From Gilliamella sp. ESL0443 (GTDB taxonomy: Bacteria > Pseudomonadota > Gammaproteobacteria > Enterobacterales > Orbaceae): a stretch of DNA of 64,000 bases. The notes under the pieces are model-generated. The model saw only the letters and a program-made list of their open reading frames with translations. It did not search any database and was not told where the DNA came from. Positions 9,565 to 18,621 of the stretch are shown here, piece by piece. Within the stretch, counting starts at the first letter, position 1. Every line of letters begins with the position of its first letter. The position numbers were made by a program, and so were the translations under genes. The stretch lies in the NCBI RefSeq assembly GCF_019469165.1, contig NZ_CP048263.1, positions 434,001-498,000 on the forward strand, in the 5' to 3' direction.

Positions 9565-10349
9565 CAAAAATCCTTATTTGTGGTGAAAAGAGAAAGTTGG
9601 TCAATAATTGACATAGCAAAAGTACCTAGCCCTTGCTGTTTATTAGCGAGTTCACCCGCTTTTTTCATCATAAAGCAGGCTGAAGCAGTAGCCTTTAAAT
9701 GATCTTCAGAACTTGCAATCAATGCTGCCACAATCGCAGATAATGAACAACCAGTACCAGTTACTTGTGTTAGCGCGATATCACCCCCAACAATGCTATA
9801 AACCTGCTCACCATCTGTGACATAATCGGTCTCACCTGTTATTGCAACAATGGTTTGATATTTCTTGGCTAATAGCATTGCCGCATTTAATGCAGAATCA
9901 GTAGAATCCAGTCCATCAGGCCCTTTTGATGATGATTGTTGACCACTTAATGCTAGAATTTCTGAAGCATTTCCTCGAATAACTGTCGGTTTAAATGTTA
10001 ATAATTGCTTAGCAATTTCAGTACGATATTTCAATGCTGCTCCAACTGCGACAGGATCTAATACCCAAGGAGTTTGATTAGCTTTTGCGGCGGCTAGTAA
10101 CATGCTTTTAGCGCTGTGACTATTGATCGTACCAATATTAATTAACAAACCATTTGCAATGGCAACAAAGTCCTCAACTTCTTGCTCAGCTACCACCATC
10201 GCTGGTGAAGCCCCAATCGCCAAAAGAACGTTAGCGGTGTAATTTTGTACCACATCATTGGTAATACAATGGATTAAAGGTCGCTTCTGATGAACTTGCT
10301 CAATAAAAGGAATGGCATCTTGATTTGAAAATAATTTAATGACCGACAT
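9564..10349 (-). CDS. thiM: Hydroxyethylthiazole kinase
   Basis: Salvages the thiazole moiety of thiamine by phosphorylation. The 261-residue protein has PLIHCITNDVVQNYTANVLLAIGASPAMV at the N-terminus, WVLDPVAVGA and RGNASEI in the middle, and the catalytic VTGTGCSLSAIVAAL with its GTGCS anion hole. It is the first gene of the salvage operon. The TPP riboswitch lies about 64 bp upstream, and an AAGGAAAG ribosome-binding site just before the ATG is the likely site of control. Confidence 0.97.
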   Translation of the reverse strand: MSVIKLFSNQDAIPFIEQVHQKRPLIHCITNDVVQNYTANVLLAIGASPAMVVAEQEVEDFVAIANGLLINIGTINSHSAKSMLLAAAKANQTPWVLDPVAVGAALKYRTEIAKQLLTFKPTVIRGNASEILALSGQQSSSKGPDGLDSTDSALNAAMLLAKKYQTIVAITGETDYVTDGEQVYSIVGGDIALTQVTGTGCSLSAIVAALIASSEDHLKATASACFMMKKAGELANKQQGLGTFAMSIIDQLSLFTTNKDF

Positions 10350-10412
10350 ATTCTTTCCTTATCTAATAAATAATATTAAGGGAAGAATGTGTCAAAGCGG
10401 TAATTAAGACAG

Positions 10413-10497
10413 AGACTTCCCTACGCTGGCATGATCCAGATCAGGTTCAACGGGTAAATTCTCAGTTTTTTGCTCTAACAAAAAACACCCCGAGTCT
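10413..10497 (-). promoter_or_regulatory. TPP (THI-element) riboswitch upstream of thiM
   Basis: Read on the minus strand, the aptamer is framed by a P1 helix AGACT/AGTCT. It contains the conserved CTGAGA loop, the ACCCGTTGAACCTGATC segment and the pyrophosphate-sensing ATGCCAGCGTAGGGAA segment. These are the hallmark sequences of the TPP-sensing riboswitch. An A/T-rich internal arm contains a small hairpin. No strong intrinsic terminator lies between the aptamer and thiM, so regulation of ribosome access is more likely than transcription termination, as in the enteric thiM switch. Confidence 0.95.
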
Positions 10498-10556
10498 AAA
10501 TAACAAATTTGGATAAAATTGAATCTATTATGAACTGAGTTTAAAAATTAAACAAG

Positions 10557-11918
10557 TTATTGTAATAATCTTTCTATATCACTAATGGCGCGTCTATCCG
10601 GTAAGAAAATTATTAAATGATCGCCATCTTCAATCATTAAATCCGTATTTACTATAATTACATCTTCACCACGAACCACGGCACCAATCGTAGCACCTGA
10701 AGGTAATTTTAAACTGTTGATATTTTTACCGACTAATTTTGAATTTTCGGCTTCACCACGAGCAACTACTTCGACAATTTCTGATTCACCTTGGCGTAAT
10801 GAGACAACTTTAACTACACCTGTTTGCCTAACATGGCTTAGTAGTTCTGAAATAGTGGCATGTTGTGGTGAAATCGCGATATCAATAACACTATCGTTAA
10901 TCAATTCTAAGTAGGCTTGTCGCTGGATGAGAACGATGACTTTTTTTGCCCCCATTCTTTTTGCCAGCATAGATGACATAATATTGGCTTCATCATCGCT
11001 AGTGACCGCCACAAACAGATCGGTTAACTCGACTTGCTCTTGTGATAATAATTCTTGGTCTGATGATTCACCATGTAACACGGTGGTATTCACTAACTGT
11101 TCAGCTATTAATTCAGCTTTTTCTGCATTACGTTCAATCAACTTAACTTGATAATCATTCTCTAAACGTTTAGCTAAAGCAATGGCAACGCCACCACCAC
11201 CGCTAATAATAATACGTTTATAAGGTTTTTCTAGCCGTTGTAGTTCACTGGTTACAGCTTTAATGTTAAGAGGAGGGGTAATAAAATAAACCATGTCTCC
11301 AGCTTCAATTAAAGTCGAACCTATTGGGCGAATAAAACGATTTTGACGATAAATAGCAACAACACGCGCTTCGACATGTGGTAAATGCTCTTTAAGTTCG
11401 GATAGTTCGCTCCCCACTAACGCACCACCGTAATAAGCGGTTACAGCAACCAAACAGACACGATTATCATAAAACGAAGCAAACTGTAGAGCACCAGGAT
11501 ATTGAACTAATTGGCTAATATGATTTGTAATTAAGTTTTCAGGAGCAATAATATGATCGATGTTGATACAATCTTTATTGAAGAATGGGTATCTTTCATC
11601 GTTATATTCAGGAGCACGGATTCTAGCAACTTTTTGTGGAATATTAAACATCACATGCCCAATCTGACAAGCCATCATATTTACTTCATCAGAATTGGTA
11701 ACGGCAACTAACATATCGGCTGATTCCGCGCCAGCACTCTCTAATACTTGTGGGTAAGATGATTTACCGCAAATGACTTGTAAATCAAAACGCTCTTGCA
11801 AAGATTGCAATTTATCATGATCTTCATCAACGACAGTCACATCGTTCTGCTTTTCAGTTACTAGATATTCAGCAAGTGCACTACCAGTTTGGCCTGCACC
11901 AAGAATGATAATTTTCAT
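10557..11918 (-). CDS. trkA: Trk potassium uptake system regulatory NAD-binding protein
   Basis: Peripheral cytoplasmic subunit that gates the TrkH/TrkG potassium channel in response to nucleotides. Two tandem RCK repeats are visible. The first Rossmann motif is MKIIILGAGQTGSALAEYL; the second is near residue 230, IIISGGGGVAIALAKRL. Each is followed by a TrkA-C domain, the last containing LKLPSGATIGAVVRGEDVIIV. I set the start at ATG 11918, preceded by AGGTTT, giving 453 residues as in the family. The ten upstream codons (MRPFDYNRFI) are not conserved in TrkA. The usual enteric neighbour rsmB is not adjacent. Confidence 0.96.
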   Translation of the reverse strand: MKIIILGAGQTGSALAEYLVTEKQNDVTVVDEDHDKLQSLQERFDLQVICGKSSYPQVLESAGAESADMLVAVTNSDEVNMMACQIGHVMFNIPQKVARIRAPEYNDERYPFFNKDCINIDHIIAPENLITNHISQLVQYPGALQFASFYDNRVCLVAVTAYYGGALVGSELSELKEHLPHVEARVVAIYRQNRFIRPIGSTLIEAGDMVYFITPPLNIKAVTSELQRLEKPYKRIIISGGGGVAIALAKRLENDYQVKLIERNAEKAELIAEQLVNTTVLHGESSDQELLSQEQVELTDLFVAVTSDDEANIMSSMLAKRMGAKKVIVLIQRQAYLELINDSVIDIAISPQHATISELLSHVRQTGVVKVVSLRQGESEIVEVVARGEAENSKLVGKNINSLKLPSGATIGAVVRGEDVIIVNTDLMIEDGDHLIIFLPDRRAISDIERLLQ

Positions 11919-12032
11919 AATAAACCTATTATAATCAAAAGGCCTCAAGCTAACTCATTATTAGAACAATAGAGCTCATATCAATTAAAGCCGTTTGATA
12001 TTGTTTAGTAATAATCGCAATCTTATTTTAGA

Positions 12033-13028
12033 TTATACAAAACCGATTGCGTCATAAACCTTCTTCAACGTAGGCTCTGCTTTAGCGCGAGCTTTTTGTG
12101 CTCCTTCTTGCATAATTGAAAGAAGATAATTTTCATCATCTCGATATTGATGATATTTTGCTTGTAAACCGGTTAACATCTCGATAACTTGATTTGCCAC
12201 CTCGGTTTTTAGATGACCATACATTTTGCCTTCAAACTCTTTTTCAAGTTCAGCAATCGGCTTACCTGTAATACCTGTCAAAATATCTAACAGATTTGAA
12301 ACACCGGCTTTGTTTTTTGAATCATAACGTACAACAGGTGGTTCGTCTGAATCGGTCATTGCCCGTTTAATCTTCTTCTCGACATCTTTCGGATTCTCAA
12401 GTAAACCAATAACATTGTTACGATTATCATCTGATTTAGACATCTTTTTGGTTGGATCTTGTAAAGACATCACACGAGCACCTACTTTAGAAATAAACGG
12501 TTCAGGAACAGTAAAAATATCGCCATAAAGTGCATTAAAACGCATAGCGATATCACGTGATAACTCGAGATGTTGTTTCTGGTCATCACCTACAGGAACT
12601 AAATTAGCTTGATATAACAAAATATCAGCAGCCATTAATACTGGATAATCAAATAGCCCGGCGTTAATATTTTCAGAGTGACGAGATGACTTATCTTTAA
12701 ACTGCGTCATACGGCTCAGTTCACCAAAATAAGTATAACAGTTCAACGCCCAACCTAATTCAGCGTGAGCTGGTACTTGTGATTGAACAAAAATAGTACT
12801 TTTTTGTGGATCGATACCACAGGCCAAATAAAGCGCTAACGTATCAAGTGTTGCTTTTCGCAACTTATTAGGATCTTGACGGACCGTGATCGCATGTTGA
12901 TTGACAATACAATAAACGCAATCATATTCATTTTGCAAAGACACCCAATTCTTCAAAGCCCCTAAATAGTTGCCTAATGTTAGTTCTCCTGATGGCTGAG
13001 CGCCACTAAATACAATTGGTTTACTCAT
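12033..13028 (-). CDS. trpS: Tryptophanyl-tRNA synthetase
   Basis: Class Ic aminoacyl-tRNA synthetase, 331 residues, complete. The Rossmann-fold signature is the HIGH-like [12 protein letters not shown] near residues 14-25, and the KMSKS loop is KKMSKSDDN near residues 194-202. [30 protein letters not shown] is the strongly conserved tryptophan/adenylate pocket region. It is the last gene of the aroK-damX-dam-rpe-gph-trpS cluster, 23 bp after gph and in the same order as in enteric bacteria. Confidence 0.98.
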   Translation of the reverse strand: MSKPIVFSGAQPSGELTLGNYLGALKNWVSLQNEYDCVYCIVNQHAITVRQDPNKLRKATLDTLALYLACGIDPQKSTIFVQSQVPAHAELGWALNCYTYFGELSRMTQFKDKSSRHSENINAGLFDYPVLMAADILLYQANLVPVGDDQKQHLELSRDIAMRFNALYGDIFTVPEPFISKVGARVMSLQDPTKKMSKSDDNRNNVIGLLENPKDVEKKIKRAMTDSDEPPVVRYDSKNKAGVSNLLDILTGITGKPIAELEKEFEGKMYGHLKTEVANQVIEMLTGLQAKYHQYRDDENYLLSIMQEGAQKARAKAEPTLKKVYDAIGFV

Positions 13029-13051
13029 AATTTATTCCTAATTTATACTCA

Positions 13052-13747
13052 TTATTTTTTTGCATCAGCCTTTGGCTGAGGTAATAAGGTTAATATATCT
13101 TTAAAATCATCAAATAAAAAATCAGGCTTGCTAGATGCAATCGACACCCCATAATTATAACCATAACTTAATGCTACAGTCGGGCAATTAGCATTTTTAG
13201 CAGCAGTAATATCATTCTTTGAATCACCAACAAACAGCAACTGATCACTAAACAATCCAAAGGTTGCCATGACTTGATAAAGTGGGGCAGGGTGTGGTTT
13301 CAACTTAATCACATCACCACCACCAAGTACCAATGAAAAGTATTCTTTAATACCTAATGACGTCAATAAAGCAGGTAAAAATTGCGCAGGTTTATTGGTA
13401 ACTAAAGCTAAGGGATAATGATTTTCATAAAGCGTTTTTAAGGTTTCTTTAACATGCGGGAATAGCGTTGTTTGCTCATCCATAACCTTATCATAATGAT
13501 GATTAAACAACTGTTTCGCTTTGTTGAAATCCTCTTTAGACGGATTGCGACCAATCACGTTGAACACGCGCTCGAGCATGACATCAATGCCATTACCGAC
13601 CATGTTTTTTACTTGTTCATTAGTAACGGTGGGTAACTCCAAATCTGCTAACATCTTTTGTGCAGCTAAGGCAAGGCCAGGCACACTATCGACTAAAGTT
13701 CCATCTAAATCGAAAGCAATAGCTTGAATATCATTTAACTTAGCCAT
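13052..13747 (-). CDS. gph: Phosphoglycolate phosphatase
   Basis: HAD-superfamily phosphatase that removes 2-phosphoglycolate arising from DNA repair. Motif I is [10 protein letters not shown] with the nucleophilic aspartate, motif II is LALVTNKP, motif III is the Lys in [10 protein letters not shown], and motif IV is [16 protein letters not shown] prefer ATG 13747, which overlaps the end of rpe and has an AGAAGG ribosome-binding site, over the GTG nine bases upstream. The overlap with rpe indicates coupled translation inside the dam cluster. Confidence 0.95.
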   Translation of the reverse strand: MAKLNDIQAIAFDLDGTLVDSVPGLALAAQKMLADLELPTVTNEQVKNMVGNGIDVMLERVFNVIGRNPSKEDFNKAKQLFNHHYDKVMDEQTTLFPHVKETLKTLYENHYPLALVTNKPAQFLPALLTSLGIKEYFSLVLGGGDVIKLKPHPAPLYQVMATFGLFSDQLLFVGDSKNDITAAKNANCPTVALSYGYNYGVSIASSKPDFLFDDFKDILTLLPQPKADAKK

Positions 13748-14417
13748 GGTTAACACCTTCTAATTCTTTACGCATTGCATCAATTACAGCTTTATAATCC
13801 GGTTGACCAAATATTGCTGAACCAGCAACAAACATATCAGCACCCGCTCTGGCAATTTCAGCGATATTATCAACTTTAACACCACCATCAATTTCTAAAC
13901 GAATCTTTCTGCCAGACTCAATAATGCGCTGTTTAACTTGTTGTAATTTTTTTAGTGTACTTGGTATAAATGATTGTCCACCAAAACCTGGATTAACGCT
14001 CATTAATAAAATAATGTCGACTTTATCCATCACATAATCTAAATAATCTAACGGCGTTGCAGGATTAAGTACAATTCCCGCACTGCAACCATGATCTTTA
14101 ATTAATTGCAAAGAACGGTCAAGGTGAATAGTTGCTTCAGGGTGAATAGAGATATTAGTTGCGCCAGCTTTGGCAAATGAGGTAATTAAATCTTCAACAG
14201 GCGAAACCATCAAATGAACATCAATCGGAGCCTTAATACCATAATCACGAAGAGCCTTACAAAACATACTACCCATCGTCAAATTTGGTACAAAATGGTT
14301 ATCCATTACATCAAAATGGACAACATCGGCACCAGCGTCTAATACTTTCTGCGTATCTTCTCCAAGACGAGCAAAATCAGCGGATAATATTGATGGTGCA
14401 ATAATAAACTCTTTCAT
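13740..14417 (-). CDS. rpe: Ribulose-phosphate 3-epimerase
   Basis: Interconverts ribulose-5-phosphate and xylulose-5-phosphate in the pentose phosphate pathway. The 225-residue TIM barrel begins [16 protein letters not shown]. It carries [16 protein letters not shown] and DVHLMV with metal-binding and catalytic His/Asp, [20 protein letters not shown], and [11 protein letters not shown] ending in the [14 protein letters not shown] phosphate-binding loop. A GAGGT ribosome-binding site precedes the ATG. It overlaps gph at its 3' end. Confidence 0.98.
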   Translation of the reverse strand: MKEFIIAPSILSADFARLGEDTQKVLDAGADVVHFDVMDNHFVPNLTMGSMFCKALRDYGIKAPIDVHLMVSPVEDLITSFAKAGATNISIHPEATIHLDRSLQLIKDHGCSAGIVLNPATPLDYLDYVMDKVDIILLMSVNPGFGGQSFIPSTLKKLQQVKQRIIESGRKIRLEIDGGVKVDNIAEIARAGADMFVAGSAIFGQPDYKAVIDAMRKELEGVNHG

Positions 14418-14456
14418 AACATACCTCTACTAATAAAACCTTATACATAAAATAGG

Positions 14457-15275
14457 TTATTTTTGGTACAAGGCTAATATTTCATCAATTTTTTTGCGTC
14501 CTTCGCCAGCACAGCTAATTGAGCGTCGCATTTCTGCACGGTAAAGATGGCGCGCTTTACTATATAACGTTCTGGTATACTCTGTATCGTGATTTGATAG
14601 TAGTACAGGAATATTTTTTTTATAAGCAATTTTTTCAGCTAATTGTGACAATCGCTTATGTTCTTCAAAACCAAAATTATTGGAATAATAAGCCGTAAAA
14701 CCGATAGATTCATTTGGAGAAAGATAAGGCGGATCACAATAAATGACAGAATTGCGTTTTGCCATTTTCATTGCTTCATGATAAGGAGTACAGATAAACT
14801 CAGCTTTTTGTGCTTTTTGAGCAAAATAGTAGAGCTCCTTCTCAGGAAAATAGATAGTTTTGTAACGTCCAAAAGGTACATTAAAAAGCCCGCTATTATT
14901 ATAGCGACATAAACCGTTATAACAGTGGCGATTCAAATAGACAAACAAAAGCGATCGTAGATATTGATCTTTACTATAATTAAAGACATCTCGTAGCTGA
15001 TAAAAAGCCTCAGCTTGATTATTCTGATGATTAAATAATAGCTTAAGATCATTAATAAACTTATCAGGATTGGATTGTAATAACCTAAATAACGCAATTA
15101 GATCATGATTGATATCAGCTAAAATATAACTTTTAAAGTTTGTGTTTAAAAAAACAGAACCAGCGCCTACAAAGGGCTCAATGAGTTGGTCCCCTTCTGG
15201 TAGATATTGTTTAATTGTGTCCACAAGCTCATATTTTCCTCCAGCCCATTTTAAAAAGGCTCGTTGCTTCTTCAA
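14457..15275 (-). CDS. dam: DNA adenine methyltransferase (GATC)
   Basis: Orphan methylase that methylates adenine in GATC, used in mismatch repair, replication control and phase-variable expression. The 272-residue protein has FLKWAGGKYELVDTI near the N-terminus (SAM motif I region), VEPFVGAGSVFLN, the catalytic DPPY motif (VIYCDPPYLSP) near residue 180, and VLLSNHDTE. It appears to start at TTG 15275, eight bases after AGGAG; the first residues KKQRAFLKWAGGKY match the family. It sits between damX and rpe. It is relevant to the GATC array near 51.2 kb. Confidence 0.97.
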   Translation of the reverse strand: MKKQRAFLKWAGGKYELVDTIKQYLPEGDQLIEPFVGAGSVFLNTNFKSYILADINHDLIALFRLLQSNPDKFINDLKLLFNHQNNQAEAFYQLRDVFNYSKDQYLRSLLFVYLNRHCYNGLCRYNNSGLFNVPFGRYKTIYFPEKELYYFAQKAQKAEFICTPYHEAMKMAKRNSVIYCDPPYLSPNESIGFTAYYSNNFGFEEHKRLSQLAEKIAYKKNIPVLLSNHDTEYTRTLYSKARHLYRAEMRRSISCAGEGRKKIDEILALYQK

Positions 15276-15284
15276 CGGAAACTC

Positions 15285-16094
15285 CTATTTTGCTGATTTT
15301 TCTTTATTAATTGTTTCACCAGATTTAATCCAAGGCTTATCTTTTTGTAGTGCACTTGGTAAAGATTTGATCGCTTTTCTGGCTTCGTCAGCAGAATCAT
15401 ATGTACCTTTAACTAATATATACCATTTAACATTATTTCGTTTGGTTTCATAAATTTGGTAATTAGTGAGATTATGTTCTTTAACCAATCTTTTCAAACC
15501 ATCAACTGAACTAGAAGAACTAAGTTGAATTGAAAACTGATCATTCTTAATTTTGGCAATCGAAGTTGAATTATTACCTGTTATTACACTATTATTTGAG
15601 TTAGAAACAGTAGGATTGCCTCTATCTGGATTTATTGGTTTATTTAAATTAGTTGATGAACCACTAGTATTTTGAGTTGTACTGTTACCCGTTGGTTGCA
15701 GCTCTGGTCTAGAACCCGATGTTGACTGTGTTGATGCTGGAGGTTGACTAACCCCATTATCGTGCTCATTAACATTACTATTAATTGGGGCTGGTGGCAC
15801 AGGTGCAGAATTTTGTTGACCTTGCGCTAACGCCCCACTATCGCCACTGATTGTTGAATCAGGCGTTTGCGTCGACGAAACACCATTGACTTCAGGAGGA
15901 GTCAGTATGGTTGTTTTTTTTGAAGGACGAGATATCACAAAGCAAACCAACAAGACAATAATAGCTAAAGCTAATCCCATAATAATCAATTTTTTCTTCG
16001 AATAATGCTGAAAAAAAGTTGATATACTAAAAGAAGGCGTAGAAGACTTACTTGATTGTTCTGGTATATAACGATCATCTTTATCTACACGCAT
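15285..16094 (-). CDS. damX: DamX, SPOR-domain cell-division protein (short form)
   Basis: A bitopic membrane protein that binds septal denuded peptidoglycan through its C-terminal SPOR domain. Residues about 28-52 form one transmembrane helix (KLIIMGLALAIIVLLVCFVI). A long Ser/Thr/Asn/Pro-rich linker follows, and the last 80 residues (FSIQLSSSSSVDGLKRLVKEH ... KWYILVKGTYDSADEARKAIKSLP) are the SPOR domain. I set the start at ATG 16094, six bases after AAAGGAG. At about 269 residues it is much shorter than E. coli DamX (428), the loss being in the cytoplasmic/linker part. It lies 9 bp upstream of dam. Confidence 0.88.
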   Translation of the reverse strand: MRVDKDDRYIPEQSSKSSTPSFSISTFFQHYSKKKLIIMGLALAIIVLLVCFVISRPSKKTTILTPPEVNGVSSTQTPDSTISGDSGALAQGQQNSAPVPPAPINSNVNEHDNGVSQPPASTQSTSGSRPELQPTGNSTTQNTSGSSTNLNKPINPDRGNPTVSNSNNSVITGNNSTSIAKIKNDQFSIQLSSSSSVDGLKRLVKEHNLTNYQIYETKRNNVKWYILVKGTYDSADEARKAIKSLPSALQKDKPWIKSGETINKEKSAK

Positions 16095-16154
16095 ATTAAC
16101 TCCTTTCAAATGGTTTATTGCCTCATGGCCAGCCGAATTTAAAAAATTGAAATT

Positions 16155-16676
16155 TTAAATTTGTTCTATTTTTTCAATAATATATCCAGCAACACCTTTG
16201 GCACTTTGCTCATCAGTTTTAATCGTAATATCAGCGATCTCTTCGTAAAGTGGATCACGCTCTTCGGCTAATTCTTCGTAAAGTTCACGGGGAGTATTGC
16301 CACCTTGTAATAAAGGACGACGCTTATCTTTCTGGGTTCTTGCCATCTGTTTTTCTATTGTAGTTTCTAAATAAACTACAATACCGCGAGCTGATAAACG
16401 GTTACGTGTCTCTTTAGATAAAATCGAACCACCACCAGTAGCAAGAACTATACCTTGTTTTTCAGTCAACTCATTAATGACTTTCTCTTCTCTGGCTCGG
16501 AATCCGTCTTCACCTTCTAAGTCAAAAATCCATGCAATATCAGCACCTGTACGTTTCTCGATCTCTTGGTCAGAATCAAAAAATTCCATACCTAACTGTT
16601 GTGCAATTTGTCGGCCTATTGTGCTTTTTCCTGCCCCCATAGGGCCAATTAGAAAGATATTTCGCTTTTCTGCCAT
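16155..16676 (-). CDS. aroK: Shikimate kinase I
   Basis: Phosphorylates shikimate in the chorismate pathway. The 173-residue protein has the P-loop [18 protein letters not shown] at residues 9-26, the shikimate-binding [37 protein letters not shown], and the lid RPLLQGG. It is the first gene of the dam cluster. In enterics aroB follows aroK directly, but here the next gene, 61 bp away, is damX, so aroB has been lost from this position. Confidence 0.96.
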   Translation of the reverse strand: MAEKRNIFLIGPMGAGKSTIGRQIAQQLGMEFFDSDQEIEKRTGADIAWIFDLEGEDGFRAREEKVINELTEKQGIVLATGGGSILSKETRNRLSARGIVVYLETTIEKQMARTQKDKRRPLLQGGNTPRELYEELAEERDPLYEEIADITIKTDEQSAKGVAGYIIEKIEQI

Positions 16677-16864
16677 TGTAGTTTCATCATCTATTAATTT
16701 TGGTTAAAATTTACAACACAATATCAATTTATAATGATTTAAATAACTCATCATTTCGGTATTGAATTGTGTAACTTACTTGGATCTCCGTCTAACGACA
16801 AAAATTTAGGTCGGTAATTATCTCAATAGATAGCCCCATTTTGCAACAGGTATTTATTAATCGA

Positions 16865-17827
16865 TTAACTAATACCTGCTTGATGCAGATCATGAATATT
16901 CAGCGCACCAACCAATTCGCCGTGATTATTTACCACAGGTGCAGCAGTAATATTATGATCATTAAATGATTTTAAAGCTTCGACCGCTTTCCAAGTTTCA
17001 GGTATTTGATGTCCTGGACTTGTCATTACATCGACAATATTATCTTGTAATGTACCATGTTTTAGTAGCAAACGGCGTAAATCGCCATCTGTAAAAACGC
17101 CAACTATTTTATTATCATCTTGGCATATTGCAACTAACCCCACACCAGTACGACTTAATTCTAACATGGCATCAAGTACTGTTGCTGATTGTGGTACTCT
17201 AGGAATTAAATCACCCTTACGCATAATATCTTTTACATGATTTAATAGTTTAGCGCCTAAACTGCCAGCTGGATGTGAACGAGCAAAATCTTCTTCCTTA
17301 AATCCACGAGCTCGCATAACGGCAATTGCCAGCGCATCGCCCATCATTAACGTATTAGTTGAGCTTGAGGTTGGAGCTAATCCCATTGGACACGCTTCCT
17401 TTTCGATTGAAATGTCCAGCACTGCTTGCGCAGCTAATGCTAATGGGGAATCAAGTCCACCTGTTATGGCAATAACTGGAATATTCATTGCTGCAAGAAT
17501 GGGTAAAATAAATTGAAATTCCTTAGCTCGTCCTGAATAAGAAATCAAAATCACGACATCATTCTCGGTCACCATTCCTAAATCACCGTGTAATGCTTCA
17601 GATGGATGCATAAAAAATGCTGGGCTACCAGTACTGGCTAATGATGCTGCGATCTTTTTACCAATATGACCAGATTTACCAATGCCTGACACTACAACTT
17701 TGCCTTTTGTTGACAAAATTAACTGACAAGCCTTAACAAAACTCTCACCAAGCCGAGCTGGCAGCTTCTGTGCCTCATGAAGCTCAAGTTCAAGTAATTC
17801 TCGACCATATTGTAATAATTTGTCCAT
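16865..17827 (-). CDS. kdsD: Arabinose-5-phosphate isomerase (KdsD/GutQ type)
   Basis: Converts ribulose-5-phosphate to arabinose-5-phosphate, precursor of the Kdo sugar of lipopolysaccharide. The 320-residue protein has an N-terminal SIS domain (VVVSGIGKSGHIGKKIAASLASTGSPAFFMHPSEALHGDLGMV, and LAPTSSSTNTLMMGDALA) and two C-terminal CBS domains (about residues 205-320, ending HNITAAPVVNNHGELVGALNIHDLHQAG). KdsD and GutQ are paralogues of equal layout. No gut/srl genes are nearby, so KdsD is preferred, without the usual lpt/kdsC neighbours. Confidence 0.87.
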   Translation of the reverse strand: MDKLLQYGRELLELELHEAQKLPARLGESFVKACQLILSTKGKVVVSGIGKSGHIGKKIAASLASTGSPAFFMHPSEALHGDLGMVTENDVVILISYSGRAKEFQFILPILAAMNIPVIAITGGLDSPLALAAQAVLDISIEKEACPMGLAPTSSSTNTLMMGDALAIAVMRARGFKEEDFARSHPAGSLGAKLLNHVKDIMRKGDLIPRVPQSATVLDAMLELSRTGVGLVAICQDDNKIVGVFTDGDLRRLLLKHGTLQDNIVDVMTSPGHQIPETWKAVEALKSFNDHNITAAPVVNNHGELVGALNIHDLHQAGIS

Positions 17828-17942
17828 TTTTAGCCACTCATCAAATTAAAACTAAAAAATATATATTGATTAAATTATTAATAGTCTAGCAATTAACTAT
17901 TCAATATTCAAAAGCCTTTTAGAATAAAAAGATAAGAAATAA

Positions 17943-17960
17943 TTGAGGAGCGCACTTTTT
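17943..17960 (+). repeat. Degenerate copy of the GTTGAGGAGCGGGG intergenic repeat
   Basis: The sequence TTGAGGAGCGCACTTTTT keeps the first half of the repeat core but has CGCAC in place of CGGGG. It lies just before a better copy, as though the element were tandemly duplicated. Confidence 0.5.
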
Positions 17961-17965
17961 GGAAT

Positions 17966-17991
17966 AAAAAATGTTGAGGAACGGGGTTTTT
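17966..17991 (+). repeat. Intergenic repeat, copy 1 (GTTGAGGA-CGGGG-T5)
   Basis: An A-run, then GTTGAGGAACGGGGTTTTT. The core is shared with five other places in this window, all on the + strand. Here it lies between two minus-strand genes, downstream of the LysE-type gene. Confidence 0.8.
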
Positions 17992-17997
17992 AAAGCT

Positions 17998-18621
17998 TTA
18001 GAATCCTAATCCAACTTTAACTCCAAGCACGATTAATATCACGCCTAACAACTTATCAATAATCACCTGTAACTTAAAATAACGACGTTGGACAATTTGG
18101 GTTTGGAAGACGAATACTACCATCGGCCACCAAATTGCAGCTTCAAGCCAGATTATAAAAGCAACTACCAGTTTATCTACCATCGTTGAGCTGGCATTAA
18201 GTAGTTGAGTAAAGATAGCTAGAAAAAACAGCGTGGCTTTTGGATTAAGTAAATTACATAATAGCCCTTGCATAAACGCAGATTTGGCTGTGACATCCAG
18301 TTCCTGCGTTTGTTTGGAAACATAGGCGGTGCCACTGCTTTTGGCTAGTAACGCTTTAACGCCAATCCATAACAAATAAGCGGCACCGGCATAACGTAAT
18401 GCATTATAGAGCCAAGGGGTGGCGGTGATTAATACAGCAATGCCTGCCACACAGTAACTCATATGAATGGCGATAGCACTAATTACTCCTAAGCAGGTCA
18501 TTAATGCTATTTTTCGGTTATAGCTTAAACTATTTTTTAAGACCAGAAAAAAATCTGGCCCGGGTGATATCATGCCTAAACAACTAATGGTTATGACCAA
18601 AATTAAGGTATCGACTGTCAT
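17998..18621 (-). CDS. LysE/RhtB family amino-acid exporter
   Basis: A 207-residue inner-membrane protein with about six hydrophobic helices. The N-terminal MISPGPDFFLVLKNSLSYNRKIALMTCLGV is the LysE/RhtB signature; the conserved YLLWIGVKAL and LLCNLLNPKATLFFLAIFTQ blocks are also present. Members export amino acids or derivatives such as homoserine, threonine, lysine or leucine; the substrate is not deducible. Its ATG overlaps the stop codon of the upstream sulfatase-fold gene by four bases, so the two are probably coupled. Confidence 0.88.
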   Translation of the reverse strand: MTVDTLILVITISCLGMISPGPDFFLVLKNSLSYNRKIALMTCLGVISAIAIHMSYCVAGIAVLITATPWLYNALRYAGAAYLLWIGVKALLAKSSGTAYVSKQTQELDVTAKSAFMQGLLCNLLNPKATLFFLAIFTQLLNASSTMVDKLVVAFIIWLEAAIWWPMVVFVFQTQIVQRRYFKLQVIIDKLLGVILIVLGVKVGLGF

